From the NCBI GenBank assembly GCA_964352855.1, contig CAYGTR010000021.1:1-57968 (forward strand): 57,968 nucleotides of DNA, read 5' to 3'. The DNA comes from Litorimonas sp964352855 (GTDB lineage Bacteria; Pseudomonadota; Alphaproteobacteria; Caulobacterales; Maricaulaceae). A program made the position numbers and the translations under genes. A model generated the notes under the pieces. It was not told the origin of the DNA and made no database searches. It saw only the letters and a list, made by a program, of their open reading frames with translations. Positions 51,386 to 57,968 of this stretch are shown piece by piece; position 1 is the first letter of the stretch; each line of letters starts with the position of its first letter.

Positions 51386-54300
51386 ATGGTCGATGTTTTA
51401 ACGGATATAGCAGAGGATGATACGCTCGACGCCACACCTGTGGCGGAGCGTGATGTTTTCTTTTGGGTGAAGCTCATTAGCTATCGCCTCTGGAGACTTA
51501 GTGCCGAATTTGGCGCCGTTGTCATGGGTCTTGCGATCATTTGGCTCTATGGTCTCTCCTTTCTTTTGACGCAACAGAGTGTCGATATTTCAGGCGCGCG
51601 TAGCAATATGGGTCTGCTTTTTGCTGATGCTGTTGTGGGTGCTGGCGTCGATATTCCGGATATGAGGCTTGATTGGTATCCTGCAACGGATGACATTGTG
51701 TTTACCGGGCGTAATATCGTGATTAACACGAATGACGGGGCAGAGATGCAAAGATTGGCAGAACTGCAAAGTTTTTTCCCGCTTAGGGATGTCCGCAAAG
51801 GGGTTATGATTCCTCGAAAGCTTGTCCTCGAGGGCGGTGAAGTCAGTTGGATTGAAGACGAGGAGGGACGAATAAAGGCGGGCTTAGGTGCGCCCGATGC
51901 GCTCGGCCGCTTGGGGCCAATATGGGAGGGTCGCCGTGCGACCGCGCGGACCCGAGGCACATTGAACCTAGAGGGTCTTGACTCTGTCCAAGTTAGAGGG
52001 GCAACGGCCTATTATATCAATTCTACGAATGATCTGGAGCTTTTGCTCAGTGACATCGCTTTTAGTTTCGACAGACATTCAGACATTTTGAATTTTGGTA
52101 TTCAGGGCAATTTAGAACAGCGCGGCGAAGCGAGCGCGGCACCCGTTAGTCTGAAGGTGCAAACAGATGAACAGTTTCAATCATTTGCAGTTGTATTTGA
52201 AGGTGAGAATATCAATGTTGCGGATGTGGGCCCTAATAACGGCCGCTTTGCTCAACTTACAGCTTTAGATGCTCCACTTCAACTCAGAGGGGGTTTTGAT
52301 TTTGACCGTGAAGACGGGCTCAGTGCCGCTACCTTGGATATTGAAGTTTTTGAAGGCGCTGTGATGATACCCGGCTTTGAGACACCTTACGCGATTGAGC
52401 ATTTCGTGGCTTCAGCCGTTTTAGACACTGGTCAGTCTGAAATGACGATTAAAGCCTTTGACTTGCAATCATCCAAAATTGATTTTTCGTCTGTTGGTAA
52501 AGTCTCTGACCTCGGGGCGATAAATGATGGGGATATAAATTCCTCTCCGCTGTTTGATCTCAATTTTAAAACGCTCTCACTTGATTTCATGCCCATTCTT
52601 GAGGGGCCACTGCTCTTGAAATCTGTCGACATAGAAGGCCGTCTTGATGCTGATGACCAAACCTTGGCGATCGAATCCTTAAAAATAGATCGTGGAACAC
52701 ACGCGATCGCAGGGACGCTTTTTGCGAAAAGAAATAAAAGCGGTGGTTTTGAAACAATCAAGACAAAGGGCGATATGTCAGGTGTATTATCACCGTCAGA
52801 GCTCCTGCAAATATGGCCTGTTAAATTTGCCGATGGTGCTCGTCGGTGGATTGAACGCTCCGTTATTGCAGGGAAGGTTGATAGCCTGTCTTTTGAGGCT
52901 GAGTTTGGTTCAGATGCGCAGGGTTTTTTCTCGGAACGCTTGATGGAGCTGGATTTTTCCGTTCGCGACGGCGCTGTGCGCTACATATCAACGATGACCC
53001 CGTTAACGGAAGCCTCAGGTAAGGCGCGCATCGCCAATAATGCCTTGGTTTTCGAATTGGATAAGGGGCGTATCGGTGATGTAGTGGCTCTTCCCAGTCG
53101 TGTTGATATTCCACGTTTGCGTCCAAAGGGTGGGAATTTAATTGTTGCGCTTAATGCCGATGGTCAAGCCTCTGATATGTTGGCACTTATCAATCAAGAG
53201 CCTTTTAAATTTGCTGACCGTTACGATGTCGACCCACAAACGATTGAGGGGCAAGGGCAAGTCTCATTGACCATCACGCGTCCGCTTCTTGAATTTTTTG
53301 ACCGTGACCGCATTAATTATGCTGCGAAAGGTAATTTAACAGGCGTCAGCGCCCCTTTTCGAATCGGGCCGCATCAACTCAAAAACGGGGATGTTGCTTT
53401 GGATATTGATAAGGTTGGGTTGCGCGTGGATGGCCCCGTAAATATTGGACCTTGGCGGACGAATTTAGAGTGGCGAGAAACGTTTGATAATGGCCTGACG
53501 CCGACGCGTTACCGTGTCTTTGGTCAGATGGAGCATACCATATTAGATGAATTAGGCTTGGGACTTCGGGAGTATTTTGATGGTTCAATCGGCGTAGATA
53601 TCAATGCGACAGGTTCGGGCGTGAATATTCAATCGTCTGTTTTGGAGGCTGATCTGACGGATACTGAAATCACTTTTGGCGAGTTTTGGAATAAACCGCT
53701 AGGTGAAAAGGGGCTTGTGAAGGCCTCTCTTACACGCGGTGAACAGGGTACGACATTCCAATCCATAAACGTCACAGCGCCTGAGCTAGCCATGCAAGGA
53801 CGTTTGTCATTAACGCCAAAATATGCGTTGCGGGAGCTATTTTTGGACAGGTTTATCGTCGCAGATGTAGTTGACGGCGCTTTGCAGGTGCGACCTGATA
53901 CTGAGAGAGAGATGTTGTCAGCTTCATTGACTGGGAAACGGCTAGACGTGTCGACAATGTTGGATCGGTCTTTTTCATCTCAAACCTCTGCTGTCGACGT
54001 GCCTATATTGTTTAGCGCCAAACTTGATACGCTTGTCTTAGATCCTCTTTATGAGACACAAAACGCCTCGCTTTTATACAGCCATAACGGATTGGCCATG
54101 ACGAGTTTGCGTCTATCCGGGGAGACAGAAGATGGCCCTATCTCTGCTGACTTAAAAACAGATACGCCCAATAAAACTAGAACCATGCGTGTGACCGTCC
54201 CCGACGCAGCGAAAGCCGTTGAAGCGTTTTTGGGAATAAAAAGTTTGCGTGGCGGAGAGATGGTCTTGACTGGCAATTTGCCATTGCCGGGCGAGGAAGG

Positions 54301-54850
54301 TGCCTATGTTGGCCGCGTGACCATAGAAGATTTCACATTATTGGAAGCGCCGATTCTGGCGCAACTGCTGTCACTTGGATCACTGACGGGATTATTTGAT
54401 ACTTTGTCGGGCGAAGGTTTGGGCTTTGATCGATTCGAGTCGCCATTTCAGCTTTTGGGAGGCGTTTTGACCATTCGGGATGCCAGCGTTTACGGCCCTG
54501 CTTTAGGTATGACAGGTGAAGGCAATATCAATTTGGATGAAGGGACAGTGGACATAGATGGTGCGCTTGTGCCGGCTTATACAGCGAATTCTCTGCTTGG
54601 TGACATTCCGGTGCTCGGTGATATTTTGGTGGGGAAAAAGGGGGAGGGTATATTTGCGCTGAGTTATGCCGTTGTCGGACCTTTTGAAGCGACACAAATT
54701 TCTGTGAATCCATTATCCGCTCTGACTCCCGGTTTTTTACGCGGCATATTCCGAAAGCAACGCGAAGACATGCCGGATATGGAAGAGCAAAAGCGCGTAG
54801 AAGAGCTCTTAGATGAAGCAAAAAAGGTTGCTCCGCCTCCGGAAGAGTAA
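51386..54850 (+). CDS. YhdP/AsmA-like large periplasmic protein (DUF3971 type)
   Basis: An inner-membrane anchored bridge-like protein; in enterobacteria YhdP, TamB and YdbH share phospholipid transport to the outer membrane. The 1154-residue protein has one N-terminal helix (FGAVVMGLAIIWLYGLSFLL, about 40-60), a long beta-groove region with the block SGVLSPSELLQIWPVKFADGARRW, and an AsmA-like C-terminal domain (GEGLGFDRFESPFQLLGGVLTIRDASV, NINLDEGTVDIDGAL). It ends with an acidic charged tail (EEQKRVEELLDEAKK). It is the second AsmA-clan gene of the window. Start ATG 51386 has only a weak ribosome site. Confidence 0.88.
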   Translation: MVDVLTDIAEDDTLDATPVAERDVFFWVKLISYRLWRLSAEFGAVVMGLAIIWLYGLSFLLTQQSVDISGARSNMGLLFADAVVGAGVDIPDMRLDWYPATDDIVFTGRNIVINTNDGAEMQRLAELQSFFPLRDVRKGVMIPRKLVLEGGEVSWIEDEEGRIKAGLGAPDALGRLGPIWEGRRATARTRGTLNLEGLDSVQVRGATAYYINSTNDLELLLSDIAFSFDRHSDILNFGIQGNLEQRGEASAAPVSLKVQTDEQFQSFAVVFEGENINVADVGPNNGRFAQLTALDAPLQLRGGFDFDREDGLSAATLDIEVFEGAVMIPGFETPYAIEHFVASAVLDTGQSEMTIKAFDLQSSKIDFSSVGKVSDLGAINDGDINSSPLFDLNFKTLSLDFMPILEGPLLLKSVDIEGRLDADDQTLAIESLKIDRGTHAIAGTLFAKRNKSGGFETIKTKGDMSGVLSPSELLQIWPVKFADGARRWIERSVIAGKVDSLSFEAEFGSDAQGFFSERLMELDFSVRDGAVRYISTMTPLTEASGKARIANNALVFELDKGRIGDVVALPSRVDIPRLRPKGGNLIVALNADGQASDMLALINQEPFKFADRYDVDPQTIEGQGQVSLTITRPLLEFFDRDRINYAAKGNLTGVSAPFRIGPHQLKNGDVALDIDKVGLRVDGPVNIGPWRTNLEWRETFDNGLTPTRYRVFGQMEHTILDELGLGLREYFDGSIGVDINATGSGVNIQSSVLEADLTDTEITFGEFWNKPLGEKGLVKASLTRGEQGTTFQSINVTAPELAMQGRLSLTPKYALRELFLDRFIVADVVDGALQVRPDTEREMLSASLTGKRLDVSTMLDRSFSSQTSAVDVPILFSAKLDTLVLDPLYETQNASLLYSHNGLAMTSLRLSGETEDGPISADLKTDTPNKTRTMRVTVPDAAKAVEAFLGIKSLRGGEMVLTGNLPLPGEEGAYVGRVTIEDFTLLEAPILAQLLSLGSLTGLFDTLSGEGLGFDRFESPFQLLGGVLTIRDASVYGPALGMTGEGNINLDEGTVDIDGALVPAYTANSLLGDIPVLGDILVGKKGEGIFALSYAVVGPFEATQISVNPLSALTPGFLRGIFRKQREDMPDMEEQKRVEELLDEAKKVAPPPEE

Positions 54851-54861
54851 GGTATGGCAGT

Positions 54862-56127
54862 CTAAACGATCTTAAGAAGCGCGTGTTTCTTTTTGCCGAC
54901 TGAAATTTTCACGACACCGTTTTGAATATCGCTAGAAGATAAGAGGCGTTCGTGGCTGTCGACTTTGATATCGTTTATTTTCAAGGCACCAGCTTTGATG
55001 TGTCGGCGTGCTTCGCCATTAGACCCTGCTAATCCTAACAAAGTGGTCGCTGCCAAAACGCCCATATTATTGAGATCAGTCTCTGAAATGTCTTCGCTTG
55101 GCAAACCTGTTGCTGTGCCGCCCTCAAAAAATGTTTTTGTTGCTGTGTCTTCTGCCTCTTTGGCGGCTTTTGCACCGTGGAGGAGAGATGTTGCTTCATT
55201 CGCCAAGACGATTTTCGCTTTATTAATGTCTGCGCCTTTTAAGGCTTCCAATTCAGCGATTGAATTTAACGGTAAGTCTGTGAAAAGTTTCAGGAATTTA
55301 CCGACATCGGCGTCTTCAGTATTGCGCCAAAACTGCCAATATTCATAAGGGCTTCGGACATGTTCTTCACTTATAGACGTGTCGCCGTTTAACCAGACAG
55401 CGCCATCGACGGTTTTCCCCATCTTTCCGCCGGAAGCTGTCGTGATGAGCGGTGTCGTAAAGCCGAAAACTTCTTTGCCTTCCATGCGGCGGGTCAGGTC
55501 AACGCCTGTAACGATATTGCCCCATTGGTCTGAGCCGCCTAATTGCAGGGTGCAGCTATAGCGTTTGTTCAACTCGACGAAATCATAGCTCTGTAAAAGA
55601 GGGTAGTTGAATTCCAGAAATGTCATGGGCAATTCATTTTCGAGACGGCGTTTGGCTGTCTCCATAGTCACCATGCGGTTGATCGTGAATTGCGTGCCGA
55701 CAAGACGTAGAAACTCAATATAGCCCATTTTGTCGAGCCATTCGGCATTATCGACCATGATGGCGGCGTTAGGCCCATCAAAGTCCACAAATTTTGAAAA
55801 GACTTGCTTTATGCCGGCTTTATTCGTCTCAATCATCTCATCGGTCAGGATAGGGCGTGTCTTGTCCTTCATCGATGGGTCGCCGATTTTCGTTGTGCCG
55901 CCGCCCAAAAGAACAATCGGGCGTCCGCCTGATTTTTGCAGATGACGCAGCATCATGATTTGAACAAGAGACCCGACATGAAGACTCGGCGCGGTACAAT
56001 CAAAACCGATGTAACCTGTGACAACAGAAGTCGCCGCGGCTTTATCAAGTGCCTCTTCATCCGTACATTGATAGAGAAAACCACGTTCCGTGAGCGTTTT
56101 CATCAGATCTGATTTGTAATCGGTCAT
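54862..56127 (-). CDS. tyrS: Tyrosine-tRNA ligase
   Basis: A class Ic synthetase that charges tRNA-Tyr. The HIGH-like motif is PSLHVGS (about 48-54, in IGFDCTAPSLHVGSL). The Rossmann blocks are TQFTINRM and LQLGGSDQWGN. The KMSKS equivalent is KMGKT (about 236-240). A C-terminal S4 RNA-binding domain spans about 355-421 (ARRHIKAGALKINDIKV). 421 residues, complete. It is convergent with the YhdP-like gene (11 bp apart) and divergent from anmK, with about 66 bp between the two starts. Confidence 0.97.
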   Translation of the reverse strand: MTDYKSDLMKTLTERGFLYQCTDEEALDKAAATSVVTGYIGFDCTAPSLHVGSLVQIMMLRHLQKSGGRPIVLLGGGTTKIGDPSMKDKTRPILTDEMIETNKAGIKQVFSKFVDFDGPNAAIMVDNAEWLDKMGYIEFLRLVGTQFTINRMVTMETAKRRLENELPMTFLEFNYPLLQSYDFVELNKRYSCTLQLGGSDQWGNIVTGVDLTRRMEGKEVFGFTTPLITTASGGKMGKTVDGAVWLNGDTSISEEHVRSPYEYWQFWRNTEDADVGKFLKLFTDLPLNSIAELEALKGADINKAKIVLANEATSLLHGAKAAKEAEDTATKTFFEGGTATGLPSEDISETDLNNMGVLAATTLLGLAGSNGEARRHIKAGALKINDIKVDSHERLLSSSDIQNGVVKISVGKKKHALLKIV

Positions 56128-56193
56128 AATATCCGTCTTAAATTGAACTCGCGGCTTTTATCAATCACGCAATTCATGTCAAAGATAAAGGTG

Positions 56194-57288
56194 ATGGAAT
56201 CAAAACGCTATATCGCTTTGGGATTAATGAGTGGCACGTCTCTGGACGGCGTCGATGCGGCGATCATTGAGACTGATGGCGAAACGATATTTGGGTTTGG
56301 GGATCGAATAACCATAGCAATGGGAGACTGTAACCCATTACCAGATGCGATAGTCAAAGCTTTGGAGTGGAAATTTAATGGACCGCCCCCAAATATATTC
56401 TCTAGTGCTGAAGTGTTCATAGATAATCTTCACATAGACGCTATTGCAAAATTAGAGACCGAAGAATTCGACATCATCGGTTATCATGGTCAGACAGTTT
56501 ATCATCTGCCCGCTAAAGATGGTCAGAAAGGTCAAACGCTTCAACTAGGTAACGGTCAAACCTTAGCAACGAAGTTCGGCGTGCCTTGCGCGTATGACTT
56601 CAGAACAGCGGACGTGAAAGCCGGCGGGCAGGGCGCGCCATTGGCCCCGATTTATCATCAAGCTTTATGCCGATATTCCAAACTGGAAGGCCACATCGCT
56701 GTTGTAAATATTGGCGGCGTATCAAATGTGACCTTCGTTAACGGTGATGAGCCATTGATTGCCACGGATTGCGGCCCAGGTAATGGGCCCTTGGATAGTT
56801 GGATGACCTTAAAGGGCGCGTCGAATTATGACGCAGACGGTATTCGCTCTATGAAAGGCAACGCAGACTTAAATCGGATTGATGAATGGCTAAAGCGCGA
56901 CTTCTTTAAACGTCCTATTCCAAGGTCTGCTGATCGGTATGATTTTGATGTAATAGCTAACATGCGCGATATGTCTTTAGAAGACGGCGCAGCAACGCTC
57001 GCGAGTTTTTGCGCGCAATCTATTGCGCGAGACCTTATTCCCTTTGCCCCTCAAACCATTATCGTTTGCGGTGGGGGGCGTCATAATCCTGCGATAATAG
57101 GCATGCTCGATATGCATACAGCAGGAAGAGTTATCAAAGCCGAAGATGTGGGTTGGGATGGTGATGCATTAGAAGCCCAAGCTTTTGCTTATTTAGCTGT
57201 CCGTAGCCTTCGCGGTTTACCCCTTTCATTCCCCGGCACGACAGGCGCGCCAAAGCCTATGACGGGCGGTGTGGTGGTGAGGCCCTAG
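56194..57288 (+). CDS. anmK: Anhydro-N-acetylmuramic acid kinase
   Basis: It opens the 1,6-anhydro ring and phosphorylates anhydroMurNAc to MurNAc-6-P in peptidoglycan recycling. From ATG 56194 it has 364 residues. The phosphate motif is GLMSGTSLDGVDAAI. Further motifs are GYHGQTVYHLP, NIGGVSNVT, ATDCGPGNGPLD and VCGGGRHNP. The start is uncertain: 56176 (six more residues) and TTG 56143 are in frame, but 56194 best matches family length before the glycine motif. It fits with the amidase and PBP genes in this window; nagZ and ampG are not seen. Confidence 0.94.
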   Translation: MESKRYIALGLMSGTSLDGVDAAIIETDGETIFGFGDRITIAMGDCNPLPDAIVKALEWKFNGPPPNIFSSAEVFIDNLHIDAIAKLETEEFDIIGYHGQTVYHLPAKDGQKGQTLQLGNGQTLATKFGVPCAYDFRTADVKAGGQGAPLAPIYHQALCRYSKLEGHIAVVNIGGVSNVTFVNGDEPLIATDCGPGNGPLDSWMTLKGASNYDADGIRSMKGNADLNRIDEWLKRDFFKRPIPRSADRYDFDVIANMRDMSLEDGAATLASFCAQSIARDLIPFAPQTIIVCGGGRHNPAIIGMLDMHTAGRVIKAEDVGWDGDALEAQAFAYLAVRSLRGLPLSFPGTTGAPKPMTGGVVVRP

Positions 57289-57304
57289 AATATATTTTAT
57301 CCTA

Positions 57305-57329
57305 TCATTCTGCTTCAAGAGCGGAATGA
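57305..57329. other. Palindromic hairpin downstream of anmK
   Basis: A 10-bp stem, TCATTCTGCT at 57305-57314 and AGCGGAATGA at 57320-57329, with a single T-G wobble and a 5-base loop TCAAG. There is no T run. The TCATTC...GAATGA ends resemble scattered REP-like palindromes of proteobacteria. I noticed no second copy in the window. It may end anmK transcripts. Confidence 0.4.
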
Positions 57330-57418
57330 CAGTAAGGGTCAAACCCGTAACTATATAAGTATAGCCACTTGCTCCCCTCCCACCATCTGTTACTTTCCTT
57401 CAAAATTCTGGAGCTTTT

Positions 57419-57968
57419 ATGTCTTTCACTCAACCTATTATTTTCAGCCTTCTGGCCGCGACCACTGTTCTGGCGTCTTGTAACAATACGAGCGTTGAGA
57501 CCAACACGCAGCCTACCGCGCAGTCAGAAATGACCTCGCGCATCATCTCCAAAGACGATAAATTCACCTTTGCGAATTATGACGAGATCCAAATCACCCA
57601 TTTGGATTTGAACCTAGATGTGAATTTCGACGAGAAGGTTTTGGACGGTGTCGCGACGATTGAATTTGAGCGTTTGAAAACAGGTGTGGACACGCTGGTC
57701 CTCGATACAAAAGACCTCACGATTCGTTCGGTGAGTTTGTTGTCTGGCGGTGAAACGGCTATCGTTGATTATACTCTTAGCGACGATGATGAAATACTTG
57801 GCCAGGCCCTTACAATTCCGCTTAATGCCGATACGGATAAGGTTCTGATTAGCTACCGCACCTCGCCGACTGCTGAGGGCCTGCAATGGCTCTCACCCGA
57901 ACAAACCGCGGGGAAAGAAAAGCCTTACCTCTTTTCTCAAGCCCAAGCAATTAATGCGCGGACGATGG
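57419..57968 (+). CDS. M1-family aminopeptidase, lipoprotein (5' part only)
   Basis: The open frame runs from ATG 57419 off the window end (183 codons seen). It begins with a signal peptide and lipobox LASC (Cys near residue 21), then the M1 N-terminal beta domain: ITHLDLNLDVNFDEKVLDGVA and QALTIPL. The block GLQWLSPEQTAGKEKPYLFS followed by QAQAINAR is the signature of leukotriene-A4-hydrolase-like M1 enzymes. The zinc motif HExxH would lie beyond the window. It probably hydrolyses peptide N-termini in the periplasm, alongside the S9 lipoprotein peptidase at 27449. Confidence 0.88.
   Translation, partial: MSFTQPIIFSLLAATTVLASCNNTSVETNTQPTAQSEMTSRIISKDDKFTFANYDEIQITHLDLNLDVNFDEKVLDGVATIEFERLKTGVDTLVLDTKDLTIRSVSLLSGGETAIVDYTLSDDDEILGQALTIPLNADTDKVLISYRTSPTAEGLQWLSPEQTAGKEKPYLFSQAQAINARTM

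Overview
The window is a 58-kb piece of an alphaproteobacterial chromosome with mid-range GC, most likely from the Hyphomonadales/Maricaulales branch of marine relatives of Caulobacter (lineage is inference). The clues are a tRNA-His with A73 and no encoded G-1, a DUF2336 protein, an RNase E with a long acidic insertion and a C-terminal GWW motif, the gene order radA-cvpA-purF-SDR, and a bactofilin gene overlapping an M23 endopeptidase gene. There is no insertion sequence, prophage, CRISPR array or integrase. The region is mostly vegetative genes with a few accessory islands.

Layout. 1-5927: probable 3' part of 6S RNA, then a plus-strand run fau, ymdB-like phosphodiesterase, coaD, two cyclophilins, queA, tgt. 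5968-7781: tRNA-Lys with its promoter, then an OmpA-type porin and terminator. 7919-13145: phenylalanine hydroxylase and a giant AsmA protein (minus), then a Tat-type M48 lipoprotein (plus). 13242-16692: tRNA-His, DUF2336, NAD kinase, an outer-membrane barrel, a lipoprotein cytochrome c. 16861-23331: acyl-CoA dehydrogenase, panB, a YfgM-like protein, bamB and der. 23440-27442: a regulatory island with two small operator-controlled units: DoxX plus an SRPBCC lipoprotein divergent from a MarR regulator, and two DERD-motif membrane proteins with an XRE regulator and an alcohol dehydrogenase. 27449-33768: S9 peptidase, SDR, purF, cvpA, radA. 34009-37593: three exported proteins including a matrixin-type metalloprotease. 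37603-42857: DsbA-like lipoprotein, BepA-like protease, RNase E. 43297-49892: cell-envelope block (amidase, PBP1A, bactofilin, M23 peptidase) with prfB inside it. 50011-57968: ferritin-like DUF455, BCP peroxiredoxin, YhdP/AsmA-like protein, tyrS, anmK and the start of an M1 aminopeptidase cut by the window end.

How the genes work together. Envelope assembly dominates: BamB, the YfgM-like protein, two AsmA-clan proteins, BepA, DsbA, cyclophilins, amidase, PBP1A, bactofilin/M23 and AnmK cover outer-membrane protein folding, lipid transport, and peptidoglycan synthesis, remodelling and recycling. A second theme is translation and RNA: queA/tgt (queuosine), tRNA-Lys, tRNA-His, prfB with its programmed frameshift, tyrS, rne and der.

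Most notable signals. (1) Three 15-bp palindromes at an exact 23-bp period fill the MarR intergenic space. (2) Three 20-bp ATGTAA-N8-TTACAT sites precede the XRE operon. (3) A perfect hairpin covers the ribosome binding site of the first exported protein at 34009. (4) A matrixin sits beside a probable companion protein. (5) An assembly gap at 24430-24529 is flanked by identical 55-nt ends, so it is probably not a real gap.
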